Made by a program: the position numbers and the translations under genes
Notes under the pieces: generated by a model
What the model was told of the DNA's origin: nothing
Seen by the model: the letters and a program-made list of their open reading frames with translations, nothing else
The model's database searches: none
NCBI GenBank assembly: GCA_023411445.1
Contig: JAEYOT010000363.1
Coordinates: 1 to 10,572, forward strand
Direction: 5' to 3'
DNA: 10,572 nt
DNA from: Pseudomonadota bacterium
GTDB taxonomy: Bacteria > Myxococcota_A > Polyangia > Polyangiales > Polyangiaceae
In this document: positions 1-6,783 of the stretch, piece after piece
Numbering within the stretch: position 1 is the first letter of the stretch
Layout of the letters: each line of letters starts with the position of its first letter

Positions 1-2
1 GG

Positions 3-383
3 TCTGCGCCCGCGCTGCGGCCCCTCGGGCTCGCGCTCGCAGCTACCTTGGTGGCGCTCGCGCTGCTCGTGTGGGCGCTGGGCTCGGACGGCGACAGCGC
101 GCGGGCCGAGCAGCGAGAGCCCGAGCAGCCCAGCCTCGCCGAGGTACCGACCGCGCCTGTTGCGCCGCAGCCGGCGCTGCCGGCTGCTCCAGCCAGCGAC
201 GCTCCGGAGCCGATCGTGCTCGCCCCCACGCCTCCATCTCCGTCCGCCAATCCGCTCCCATCGAACGCGCCGCACAAACCTGCCACACTCGTCGCGCCGC
301 CTAGCCGCAAGCCATCTCCAACGCTCCGGCCCTCTGCTGAGCCCCGTCGCGACGATTCGAACGAATTGCTACAAGCGTACTGA
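3..383 (+). CDS. C-terminal end of a single-pass membrane protein, possibly a Ser/Thr protein kinase (5' end missing)
   Basis: The frame is open from the left edge and stops at TGA 381-383, giving 126 visible residues; the true start lies outside the window. Residues about 7-26 form one strong hydrophobic helix rich in Leu, Ala and Val, ending in VWALG. After it comes a roughly 100-residue tail full of Pro, Ala and Ser with many Pro-Ser and Pro-Thr pairs, ending in a charged stretch and NELLQAY. No catalytic domain is visible. Myxobacterial Ser/Thr kinases commonly have this layout (cytoplasmic kinase, one helix, Pro-rich outer tail) and often sit just before a TPR/PEGA gene, as here. The kinase label is therefore inference from topology and neighbour only. 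The GTG start of the next gene lies 10 bases after this stop, so the two are probably in one operon. It could equally be another single-pass envelope protein with a disordered tail. Confidence 0.6.
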   Translation, partial: SAPALRPLGLALAATLVALALLVWALGSDGDSARAEQREPEQPSLAEVPTAPVAPQPALPAAPASDAPEPIVLAPTPPSPSANPLPSNAPHKPATLVAPPSRKPSPTLRPSAEPRRDDSNELLQAY

Positions 384-389
384 AGGTGA
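383..389 (+). promoter_or_regulatory. Ribosome binding site for the TPR/PEGA gene
   Basis: AAGGTGA at 383-389 matches the AGGTGA part of the Shine-Dalgarno consensus and ends 4 bases before GTG 394. It starts at the last base of the preceding TGA stop, which suggests coupled translation. It decides the start: an in-frame ATG at 160 is open but would overlap the previous gene by 224 bases and put a charged, low-quality stretch before the signal peptide. Confidence 0.6.
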
Positions 390-393
390 CCGA

Positions 394-1386
394 GTGTTTG
401 CGCCACTGCGATTGACTCCGCCCTCCGCGCTCGCCTTGGCGCTTGGCCTGACGCTGCTCGCTGCGCCTCTCGCCAGCGCTCGCGCGGACGCGCCCAGCGC
501 CGAGGCTGCCGCAGAGCAGCGCCGCGTGGCGGCCAAAGAGAAGTTTCAGCAAGGCGTGGAGGCCTACAAGGAGCAGCGCTTCACCGACGCGGTCCGGCTC
601 TTCTTGGAGGCGGACGGGCTCGCGCCCAGCGCCAACCTCTCCTTCAACGTCGCGCGCGCCTACGAGCGGCTGGAAGACTTCTCCGGAGCCCTGCGCTGGT
701 ATCGAGACTTCCTGCGGCGCAACCCGAGCGCGCCCAACGCTGCGACGGTGCAAGAGCGAGTCGCCGAGCTGTCGGCCAAGTTGGCCGAGCGAGGGCTGCA
801 GCAGGTCACGCTGCTCAGCGATCCGGCAGGCGCGACCGTCACGCTCGACGGTCAACCCCTGGGAGTGACCCCACTGACGCGAGACTTGCCACCGGGCCAG
901 TACCGGCTGCGCTTGCGGCGCGACGGCTACCGAGAGCACGAGAGCCAGCTCACCGTCGCGCCCGATGTCGCGCGAGACGTGTCGTTGTCTCTGGAGCGGG
1001 CCGCGGCCCCGCCGGCGTCTGCGCCGCTCGCTGCGAGTCAGCAGCCGTTGGCGCAAGTGCCGCAGAGCCCGCGCTTCGGCGCCCTGCCCTATGTCGTGCT
1101 CGGCGCGGGCGGCGTGAGCCTGCTGGGCGCGCTCGGCTTCGAGCTCGGGCGTCGCTCCGCGGACTCCGCCGCAGCCGACGCCCCCCAGACCGAGTTCAAC
1201 GACCGCTACGAGACGATGCAGTCTCGTCAAACGGTCGCCCGTGTGCTGGCCGGCGTCGGCGGTGCGCTGGTCGTGGCCGGCGGGGTGCTGCTGTACGTCG
1301 ATCTGCAGCGCAAGCCTGGCCCCAGCGTCGCGCTGGGCTGCGACGCTCGCAGCTGCGGGCTGTCGGCGCGAGGCCGCTTTCAATGA
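394..1386 (+). CDS. TPR and PEGA domain envelope protein
   Basis: This 330-residue protein starts at GTG 394. Residues 1-32 look like a Sec signal peptide (Leu/Ala-rich core, ASARAD cleavage region). Residues about 45-110 form TPR-like helical pairs (AKEKFQQGVEAYKEQRFTDA, then NLSFNVARAYERLEDFSGAL), usually a protein-binding scaffold. Residues about 138-200 are a PEGA domain: SDPAGATVTLDGQPLGVTP followed by LPPGQYRLRLRRDGY, a small beta fold typical of surface and extracytoplasmic proteins. A Pro/Ala linker follows, then two hydrophobic segments at about 229-250 and 283-303. A short tail (Cys316, Cys321) ends in GLSARGRFQ. Signal peptide, TPR, PEGA and a pair of helices is a common myxobacterial arrangement, often beside Ser/Thr kinases. 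The stop overlaps the next start (ATGA, 1383-1386). Its specific partner is unknown; the domain assignments are firm, the role is inferred. Confidence 0.85.
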   Translation: MFAPLRLTPPSALALALGLTLLAAPLASARADAPSAEAAAEQRRVAAKEKFQQGVEAYKEQRFTDAVRLFLEADGLAPSANLSFNVARAYERLEDFSGALRWYRDFLRRNPSAPNAATVQERVAELSAKLAERGLQQVTLLSDPAGATVTLDGQPLGVTPLTRDLPPGQYRLRLRRDGYREHESQLTVAPDVARDVSLSLERAAAPPASAPLAASQQPLAQVPQSPRFGALPYVVLGAGGVSLLGALGFELGRRSADSAAADAPQTEFNDRYETMQSRQTVARVLAGVGGALVVAGGVLLYVDLQRKPGPSVALGCDARSCGLSARGRFQ

Positions 1387-3224
1387 TCGCGCGCTGGCTG
1401 CTGCTGACTTCGGCGCTGTGGCTCCTGCTGGCCGGAGCTTGTCAGTCCAGCGTCTCCACCGAGCTCGAGGGCAAGCCCTGTGATCGCGAGCAGCGCTGCC
1501 TACCGGGCTACTCCTGCGACGTGGAGCGCAACCGCTGCGTGCGCGACGCCCAGACCGGGCCGCTGGTGTGCGATGAGGGCGAGACGCGCTGCGGGGACGC
1601 TTGCGTCACGCTGTCGATCAACCCGGATCACTGCGGCGGCTGCGGCGCCAAGTGCAGCTCACCCAGCAACGGCGGGCCCACCTGCCGCAATTTCAACTGT
1701 GGCATCGACTGCGATCCCGGCTTCACTCAGTGCGGCAACGCCTGCTTCGACACGCAAACGGACGTGGACAACTGCGGCGGCTGTGGCCAAGCGTGCCCGA
1801 CCAGCGGAGGCGCCGAGCCCGCGTGCCTGAACGGGCGCTGCGAAAGCGCCTGCCGCGCCGGCCTGGAGAGCTGCGACGGCCAGTGCGTGGACCTGGCCAG
1901 CGATCCGAACCATTGCGGTAGCTGCGAGCGCGCCTGCGGCAACGGCGAGGTGTGCTCCCTCGGCGAGTGCGCGGACGAGTGTGCCCGCGGTCTCACGGAT
2001 TGCTCCTCCGCCTGCGTGGACGCCAGCCGCCACGTGGAGCACTGCGGAGCCTGCGATCTGCGCTGCCCGATCCCGAGCCGGGCGTCCCCCGTCTGCGACG
2101 ACGGCGAGTGTGACTTCGAGTGCCCCGAAGGCAGCGACAAATGCGGCGACAGCTGCGTGGACTTGAACCGCGACGCGGCCAACTGCGGCGAGTGCGGGCA
2201 GCTCTGCTTCGCTCCCGCCAACGGCCGCGCCTCGTGCCGCGACGGTGAGTGCGCGGTCACGTGCGACAGCGGCTTCGCAGAGTGCGCCGGCTGGTGCGTG
2301 GAGACGAGCAACGACCCGGCCAACTGCGGCGAGTGCGGCAGGCGCTGCGACACCGCGGCGGGCGAGGTGTGTAACGACGGGAAGTGCACCACCAGCTGCC
2401 CGACCAACACGGAGAACTGCAGCGGTGCTTGCGTGGATCTGGAGACAGACGCCCAGCACTGCGGCAGCTGCGAGCAAGGTTGCCCGAGCGCGCAGCACGG
2501 CCAGCCCCGGTGCAAGAGCGGAGAGTGCGACATCGCCTGCGACGACGGCTACTCGCCGTGCGACGGCGGCTGCGTTCGACTGGACGCGGACACACAGAAC
2601 TGTGGCGCCTGTGGCGAGGCATGTCCCGGCACGCCCAACGGCGCGCCCAGCTGCGACGCCGGCGTCTGCAAGGTGCGCTGCAACCCCGGCTACACCGAGT
2701 GCGACGGCAAGTGCGTCAACCTCGAGAATAGCCGCAACAACTGCGGCCAGTGCGGCAAGGCTTGCGCTGCGGATCAGGTGTGCCAGCGGCGCGTGTGCGG
2801 CACAGACTGTGGCTCGCTCACCAGCTGCTCCGGCTCCTGCGTCAACCGCCGGTCAGACACGTCCAACTGCGGGGAGTGCGGCAACGTCTGCTCGGCCCCT
2901 ACCAACGCAGCGCCCCGCTGCAACGAAGGAGTGTGCTCCTTTCAGTGCAGCGGGGCTTTCGTTCCGTGCGGCGGCAAGTGCGTGGACGCGCGAAGCGACG
3001 TGAGCAACTGCGGCCAGTGCGGCAAGGTTTGCTCGGGTCCCAGCTCAGGAGCCGGCACCGCTACCTGCATCAACAGTCAGTGCGGCATTCAATGCAACGC
3101 GGGACTGTCTGCTTGTAGCGGTGCTTGCGTCAACCTGAGCAGCGACCCGAAGAACTGCGGCCAGTGCGGTAAGGTCTGCAAGGGCGGACTGACGAACGCT
3201 TGCTTGCTCGGCCTATGCCTCTGA
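1383..3224 (+). CDS. Cys-rich lipoprotein with 12 Stig1-like repeats
   Basis: This 613-residue protein starts with a lipoprotein signal peptide (LLLAGAC, lipid-accepting Cys20). A four-Cys motif (Cys33, 39, 45, 52; LPGYSC) and Cys63 come next, then 12 tandem repeats of 42-49 residues fill residues 64-613. Every repeat has the invariant core C-x3-C-x9-C-x2-C-x3-C, usually with CVDL and NCGxCG, then a variable loop of 5-11 residues and C-x4-C-x3-C; the last repeat ends one Cys early. The NCGxCG pattern resembles Stig1 domains (Pfam Stig1), which occur in multicopy in myxobacterial secreted proteins, some of them misnamed tryptophan synthase alpha chain. I count 101 Cys, one for lipid and 100 others, an even number that would allow full disulfide pairing. 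No catalytic motif is visible; a surface or adhesion role is a guess. The ATGA overlap with the upstream PEGA gene implies translational coupling; a weak GAGG at 1370-1373 could serve as ribosome binding site. Confidence 0.85.
   Translation: MIARWLLLTSALWLLLAGACQSSVSTELEGKPCDREQRCLPGYSCDVERNRCVRDAQTGPLVCDEGETRCGDACVTLSINPDHCGGCGAKCSSPSNGGPTCRNFNCGIDCDPGFTQCGNACFDTQTDVDNCGGCGQACPTSGGAEPACLNGRCESACRAGLESCDGQCVDLASDPNHCGSCERACGNGEVCSLGECADECARGLTDCSSACVDASRHVEHCGACDLRCPIPSRASPVCDDGECDFECPEGSDKCGDSCVDLNRDAANCGECGQLCFAPANGRASCRDGECAVTCDSGFAECAGWCVETSNDPANCGECGRRCDTAAGEVCNDGKCTTSCPTNTENCSGACVDLETDAQHCGSCEQGCPSAQHGQPRCKSGECDIACDDGYSPCDGGCVRLDADTQNCGACGEACPGTPNGAPSCDAGVCKVRCNPGYTECDGKCVNLENSRNNCGQCGKACAADQVCQRRVCGTDCGSLTSCSGSCVNRRSDTSNCGECGNVCSAPTNAAPRCNEGVCSFQCSGAFVPCGGKCVDARSDVSNCGQCGKVCSGPSSGAGTATCINSQCGIQCNAGLSACSGACVNLSSDPKNCGQCGKVCKGGLTNACLLGLCL
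1572..3221 (+). repeat. 12 tandem eight-Cys protein repeats (126-147 bp units)
   Basis: Units run back to back with no spacer. Their lengths in residues are 47, 47, 43, 47, 47, 45, 47, 47, 43, 46, 49 and 42. The first five Cys keep exact spacing in all 12 units; only the loop between Cys 5 and Cys 6 changes length. The DNA of the units has diverged, so this is an old protein-level expansion rather than a recent DNA duplication. The strongest local similarity is the NCGQCGK(V/A)C block shared by units 9, 11 and 12. Confidence 0.9.
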
Positions 3225-3237
3225 CCGCTGACGGTCA
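3222..3237. terminator. Short hairpin spanning both stop codons of a convergent gene pair
   Basis: TGACCG, loop CTGA, CGGTCA is a perfect 6-bp inverted repeat. Its left arm contains the TGA stop of the Cys-rich gene and its right arm the TCA (TGA on the other strand) of the lyase-like gene. There is no T-run on either side, so it is at best a weak two-way terminator. Three of the six pairs follow automatically from having two facing TGA stops. Confidence 0.35.
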
Positions 3238-6204
3238 CTTGAAGGTGATCGACAAGGTGGGCCGCCTCGAGACGGTGGCCGCCTCGCTCGATTGCACCCG
3301 CAGGACCTTATTGGCCGTGGGGTTGCTCAGCAGCACGCCTTGATTGGCCGCTGCGCTCCTGACCCAGCTCTGCACGATGGCCACGTCCAGCGGGACGGAC
3401 TTGCGTTGGTAGCCGCTGGCGTCGATGCCCAGGAGCTGAAACGGCTGGCCCTGCACGTCACCCGCGCCGATCCCTGGAGTCGTCCAGTTGCTGCCGGCGC
3501 CGCCGCTGGTCCACCCCAGGGTCGAGGCCGAATAGCTCCAGGGCGTCTTCATGAAGCTGCCGGTCAAGCTCTGCCCGCTCACCCAGCTCTCCACGGTCAC
3601 GTCCAGCTTGGCAGCCGTTACCGTGGCGGTGCTGGGGATCTGCGACACGTCGAAGCGGAGCAGCGCCTTGGTGTCGTAGTCCAGCGTGTACGTGTACAGG
3701 GCGTCGTTGGTCTTATAGACGGTGCCGACCGGGCTCTTGGATGAGTAGCCTTGGCTCGACAGGCTCAGGTCCTGCACGCCCGCGTAGCCGTTGACGCCCT
3801 GCGTGAACGTGAGCGTGGTCGACGTAGCGGGCGTCGTCGGAGTGGTGGGCTCCGTCGGAGTGGTCGGGGTGGTGGGCTCCGTCGGCGTCGTCGTGTCGGG
3901 CGGCGTCGATGAGCCGGCCGAAACGGCGCCGCTGGCGCTGATCTTGAAGCTCAGGGTGCGGCTAGCCGCGGCGACCTGGAAAGCGCCACCGGGCGAGACG
4001 CGCACGCGCCACTTACCGGACGACGCGACGGCCGTCACGGCGTAGCCCGAGCTGGAAGGAGCCATGTCCACCAGCACGTGCTCGGCCGCGCTCTGCGACA
4101 CCAGGTACTCCACGCTGGACAGGGTGCCGCTCGCCGCCTGGTCGGCTGCGAACAGCACGACCTGGCTCTGAGGCGCCGCCAGCTCGACACCGACCGCGTT
4201 GCCCGAGATCACGTTGCCGTCCGCGCTCGAAAGGCGAGTCTGCTCGCCCGCCGTCGCGCCAGCCGAGACCACCGTGAGCCACTGCTGCGCCGCCGCCCGC
4301 ACCGGAGCGTGCACCTCGAGGCGCGACGCAGAGGCCGGAAGCGCGGTGGTGCTGGTGCTCGCGCTACGAGGCAACAGCGTGCGCACGCTGCCCACCTGCG
4401 ATCCTCCGACGATCACGTCGAAGCGGCGCTGGCTGCTGTCGGCCGTGCTGACCTGCCGAGGAGCAACGGGCGTGTGGAAGCTGAGCCACTGATCCGCGCT
4501 CGCTTGCTTCACGGTCGTGCGGTCGAACAGCACGAAGGTGCCGGGGCGGAAGAACACCATGTCGCGCGTGAACTGCGAAACTGGCTTGACCGTGCGGCTA
4601 CCGTATTGATCGTGCAGATCCGTGGCGCGGGCGCGTACGAACGCTCCGCGGTCCTCGTAGCGCTCCACGTGCGCCTTGGAGTCCGCGGGGCTGAGCGCAT
4701 TTTGTCCCGGGTTATTCGGGTTTGTGGAGTCGTTGACGAAGAACGTGTTGTAGAGCCGGCGCTGCTTGTTGCCGTAGCTGTCTTCGTAGACGGCGTTCTC
4801 GCCTGCTGTCCCGCCAAACTGCGGCAGGTAGCCGGTCGGGTTGATCAAGACGGGCTGATCGCCCACCACCACGCTCAGGCCGCCGGCGTTGAACAGCTGC
4901 TCGCCGGAGTACTGCGCGTTGATGTAGGCGCCGCCGGAGAGGGCACCCCACACCGCGTTCTTGTCCCACGACGAACGCGCGCTCACGTGACCAGGTCCCG
5001 ACGCGAAGTAGGACATCGCGCTGCTGGCGTAAGCGCTGCGAGGAGCCGCGCTGTCCCCGTACAGGAACTTGGACCACGGCGCGGTGTCGTCCCCCGCCGT
5101 CGCGATCACGTCCGCGGCGAATCCGCGCGCAACCGCAGCGGAAGAGTCGCCCTGCTGCTCCAGCATGGTGGCGAGACCGAGCATGAGCTCGGCCGAGGGC
5201 CGCAGGTTGACGCCCGAGCGGATCGTCCCCTGATCGTCCATGTGCTTGAGCGAGGGCCACGCAAAGTGGCGCGCGTAGGCGGCCTCGTCGCGCAGGAGCG
5301 GCAGCTCCTTCCACCAGTCCAGCCCGGTGGCGGTCTTGGTCGCCCACAGCGCCTCCGCCATGCTCAAAACGGCTTTCTTTCCGTAGCCCCAGCCCTCGGG
5401 CCAGCCGCCGCCCGCCATCATGCTGGAGAAGCTGGGCTTCACCAGCTGCCCCCACATGCGGTTCACGACGTCGCTCCAGTAGGTGCTGGCCTTGGCGTTC
5501 TCGCCCTCGGTGGCGAGGGCCGCCGTGGTCTTCGCCAGGAAGTACCCGGAGAAGTAGTTGCCGATCGGATCGTTTTTGATGAAGCCGCTGGCGTCGTACC
5601 AGTCAATCCACGTGTTCATCGACGTGACCACGCGCGTCTTGGTGGCAGCGGGCAGCGCCGGATACAGCCAGTCGTAGCCGAAGGCCATACCGACGACGTA
5701 GTTGCGGATACCATAGCCGGAGTCCGTCGCCGGGTTCTGACCACCGGAGGCGACCGGCGTGCTCATCGCGTCGAGCAGCTTCACGCCGGCTGCGCCGTAG
5801 CGTGCTTGTGCGGCAGTGTCGCTGGTGACGCGGTAGCACAAGCCGAGCGCTCGTACGACCGGGGGATACTCCTCACCTTGGTAGCCCTGCCCCACGTTGG
5901 GGTAGCTCGGATACTGGTTGGAGTTGGGGGGATACATCGTCCCCGTGGCGTAGTCGTCGCAGCGCTTCTTCAGCGCGGTCCACGACGCGTCGCCTGCCGC
6001 GGCGCGCTCCTTCAGGCGCTTGAGCACCGCATCGGTGAGCACCAGCCGCGCCGCCGGGCGTGACACCAGCATGGCCTCGGTCGTGCCCAAGTCCTCTTCG
6101 GCCCACTCGGCCGAGTCTGCCTCCGTCCCCGAACAGCCGGTGGCGGCGGCGCCCACGAAACCAACGAATGCGATACTGCGAGCGAACGATTGACGTGAAA
6201 CCAT
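3235..6204 (-). CDS. Heparinase II/III-like polysaccharide lyase lipoprotein with C-terminal DNRLRE-type domain
   Basis: This 989-residue protein starts at ATG 6204 behind a strong ribosome binding site. The signal peptide ends in AAATGC, giving lipid-accepting Cys24. Residues about 50-380 look like the alpha/alpha barrel of heparinase II/III or alginate-lyase-type enzymes: LVLTDAVLKRLKER, NDPIGNYFSGYFLA (Asn216, Tyr217), GGGWPEGWGYG (265-275). Residues about 395-760 look like the beta-sandwich part: GPGHVSARSSWDKNAVW, then GGLSVVVGDQPVLINPTGY. A Thr-Pro linker (766-796) joins a C-terminal domain (about 797-989) with ALLRFDVSQIPSTATVTAAK and later SWVRSAAANQGVLL, as in DNRLRE/CBM96-type domains that bind polysaccharide. 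The expected reaction is beta-elimination of a uronic-acid-containing polymer outside the cell; the substrate is unknown. By-eye alignment suggests the usual HxHxD motif is absent near residues 431-441, so activity is uncertain. It faces the Cys-rich gene, with stop codons 10 bases apart. Confidence 0.75.
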   Translation of the reverse strand: MVSRQSFARSIAFVGFVGAAATGCSGTEADSAEWAEEDLGTTEAMLVSRPAARLVLTDAVLKRLKERAAAGDASWTALKKRCDDYATGTMYPPNSNQYPSYPNVGQGYQGEEYPPVVRALGLCYRVTSDTAAQARYGAAGVKLLDAMSTPVASGGQNPATDSGYGIRNYVVGMAFGYDWLYPALPAATKTRVVTSMNTWIDWYDASGFIKNDPIGNYFSGYFLAKTTAALATEGENAKASTYWSDVVNRMWGQLVKPSFSSMMAGGGWPEGWGYGKKAVLSMAEALWATKTATGLDWWKELPLLRDEAAYARHFAWPSLKHMDDQGTIRSGVNLRPSAELMLGLATMLEQQGDSSAAVARGFAADVIATAGDDTAPWSKFLYGDSAAPRSAYASSAMSYFASGPGHVSARSSWDKNAVWGALSGGAYINAQYSGEQLFNAGGLSVVVGDQPVLINPTGYLPQFGGTAGENAVYEDSYGNKQRRLYNTFFVNDSTNPNNPGQNALSPADSKAHVERYEDRGAFVRARATDLHDQYGSRTVKPVSQFTRDMVFFRPGTFVLFDRTTVKQASADQWLSFHTPVAPRQVSTADSSQRRFDVIVGGSQVGSVRTLLPRSASTSTTALPASASRLEVHAPVRAAAQQWLTVVSAGATAGEQTRLSSADGNVISGNAVGVELAAPQSQVVLFAADQAASGTLSSVEYLVSQSAAEHVLVDMAPSSSGYAVTAVASSGKWRVRVSPGGAFQVAAASRTLSFKISASGAVSAGSSTPPDTTTPTEPTTPTTPTEPTTPTTPATSTTLTFTQGVNGYAGVQDLSLSSQGYSSKSPVGTVYKTNDALYTYTLDYDTKALLRFDVSQIPSTATVTAAKLDVTVESWVSGQSLTGSFMKTPWSYSASTLGWTSGGAGSNWTTPGIGAGDVQGQPFQLLGIDASGYQRKSVPLDVAIVQSWVRSAAANQGVLLSNPTANKVLRVQSSEAATVSRRPTLSITFK
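3842..3895 (-). repeat. 27-bp tandem repeat in the Thr-Pro linker of the lyase-like gene
   Basis: GTGGTGGGCTCCGTCGG (plus-strand reading) occurs at 3842-3858 and again at 3869-3885, a period of 27 bases or 9 codons. The encoded linker repeats TEPTTPTTP. This is a flexible, possibly glycosylated hinge between the enzyme part and the binding domain; it is a likely site of length variation by slippage. Confidence 0.8.
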
Positions 6205-6209
6205 CGAGA

Positions 6210-6215
6210 CTCCTT
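6210..6215 (-). promoter_or_regulatory. Ribosome binding site of the lyase-like gene
   Basis: Read on the minus strand this is AAGGAG, 5 bases before ATG 6204. It is one of the two best Shine-Dalgarno matches in the window and fixes the start. The hairpin at 6222-6237 ends only 6 bases upstream of it. Confidence 0.8.
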
Positions 6216-6221
6216 GGCGCA

Positions 6222-6237
6222 GGGCACAGACGTGCCC
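6222..6237 (-). promoter_or_regulatory. Leader hairpin next to the lyase ribosome binding site
   Basis: GGGCAC, four-base loop, GTGCCC is a perfect 6-bp GC-rich inverted repeat. In the transcript it would fold just before the AAGGAG site. It could stabilise the mRNA, alter ribosome access, or in DNA form be a protein operator. The symmetry is seen; function is inference. Confidence 0.45.
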
Positions 6238-6239
6238 CG

Positions 6240-6261
6240 CTGCAGACTGACTCGTCTGCGG
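6240..6261 (-). promoter_or_regulatory. Second leader inverted repeat of the lyase-like gene
   Basis: GCAGAC (6242-6247) and GTCTGC (6254-6259) are perfect inverted arms around TGACTC; they extend by a possible T-G wobble and one C-G pair to 6240-6261. It lies 2 bases from the hairpin at 6222-6237, so the two would stack in tandem in the leader. The spacing of the arms also fits an operator for a dimeric regulator. Confidence 0.4.
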
Positions 6262-6493
6262 GTTCTTCCTGACTTGGAAACTTTCGCGTTGGCGTAAGCT
6301 TGGGCGCGCTATCTCCGCTATTCGCGGCGACGAAGCCCTGAAGCGAGCACCAACTTAGTCAGCTACGTCTGCTCGTCAAATCGATGAAGAGCAATGAAGC
6401 CACGTCGTGTCGCTTGCGCGTGAGCGCTGTTGCCACACCTACACGCGTTTTTTCCGAGCGAACGCGGTGCTCACTACGTACGTCACGATGCTG
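6262..6493. other. Non-coding, lower-GC stretch; probable promoter region of the lyase-like gene
   Basis: This stretch is visibly less GC-rich than the genes on either side and holds no frame with coding character. Frames that cross it on the plus strand (for example from 6384) are rich in Arg, Ser and Thr and look like shadows. It contains a T6 run at about 6448-6453, a small inverted repeat GCGC-GTGA-GCGC at 6416-6427, and the alternating ACGTACGT near 6475. The lyase promoter should lie here or just left of it, but I see no convincing -35/-10, sigma-54 or ECF motif. Confidence 0.5.
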
Positions 6494-6742
6494 TCAGCGG
6501 CTCACGAAATTCGTGCGCAGATCTGCGCCGCAGGGCACGCGCGGTAGGTTCGTGGCGAACGGGATCACGCGCGCGGCATCTTCGACACACCGCGCGTTGT
6601 CGTTGGCGCGCGGCAGCACGTCCAGCACCTCGATACCCGTGGTCTCGATGATGAGCCGACCATCATCGGGCAGCGCGAGCTCCGCGAAGAGCGCGAGGTC
6701 ACGTGCGAACGGTCGAGGTGCCACTTGATGAGAGCGCGACAT
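6494..6742 (-). CDS. Small hypothetical protein or gene remnant
   Basis: This 82-codon frame runs from ATG 6742 to TGA 6494-6496. From about codon 13 it has coding-like codon use (mostly G or C in third position) and a plausible amino-acid mix: DLALFAELALPDDGRLIIE, then LPRANDNARCVEDA, then VPCGADLRTN, with two Cys (about 52 and 71). There is no signal peptide, no clear ribosome binding site, and an in-frame stop two codons before the ATG, so it may start at an internal GTG or be the 3' remnant of a longer gene. I do not recognise the family. The RCVEDAARVIPFA stretch loosely recalls C-terminal segments of secreted myxobacterial proteins, but this is weak. It lies between the beta-propeller lipoprotein (61 bases upstream) and the lyase gene, same strand. 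Chance openness in high-GC DNA cannot be excluded. Confidence 0.35.
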   Translation of the reverse strand: MSRSHQVAPRPFARDLALFAELALPDDGRLIIETTGIEVLDVLPRANDNARCVEDAARVIPFATNLPRVPCGADLRTNFVSR

Positions 6743-6783
6743 GGCGAGTCACTTGGGACGCTGCACGTTTCGTTCCGCCCAGC

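Noticed and set aside
160..393. Upstream ATG start for the TPR/PEGA gene
   Set aside because: It would overlap the preceding gene by 224 bases and bury the signal peptide; GTG 394 has a ribosome binding site.
301..1383. 360-codon antisense frame across the TPR/PEGA gene
   Set aside because: Composition is Arg/Gln/Gly-rich with no motif; the plus strand encodes clear TPR and PEGA sequences.
1659..2533. Two antisense frames of 279 and 268 codons across the Cys-repeat gene
   Set aside because: Their apparent repetitiveness just mirrors the 12 Cys repeats on the other strand.
1572..3221. Regular repeats that might suggest a CRISPR array
   Set aside because: Units are in frame, 126-147 bp, diverged in DNA and encode conserved Cys spacing; there are no identical repeats with unique spacers.
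4078..6063. 661-codon open frame on the + strand, antisense to the lyase-like gene
   Set aside because: It is rich in Arg, Ala, Gly and His with no recognisable domain, and the minus-strand frame has a signal peptide, ribosome binding site and conserved motifs. Long antisense frames are normal in high-GC DNA.
6274..6296. GGAAAC followed by CGT on the + strand, resembling an ECF sigma promoter
   Set aside because: The spacer is only about 11 bases, too short for an ECF promoter, and no + strand gene follows.
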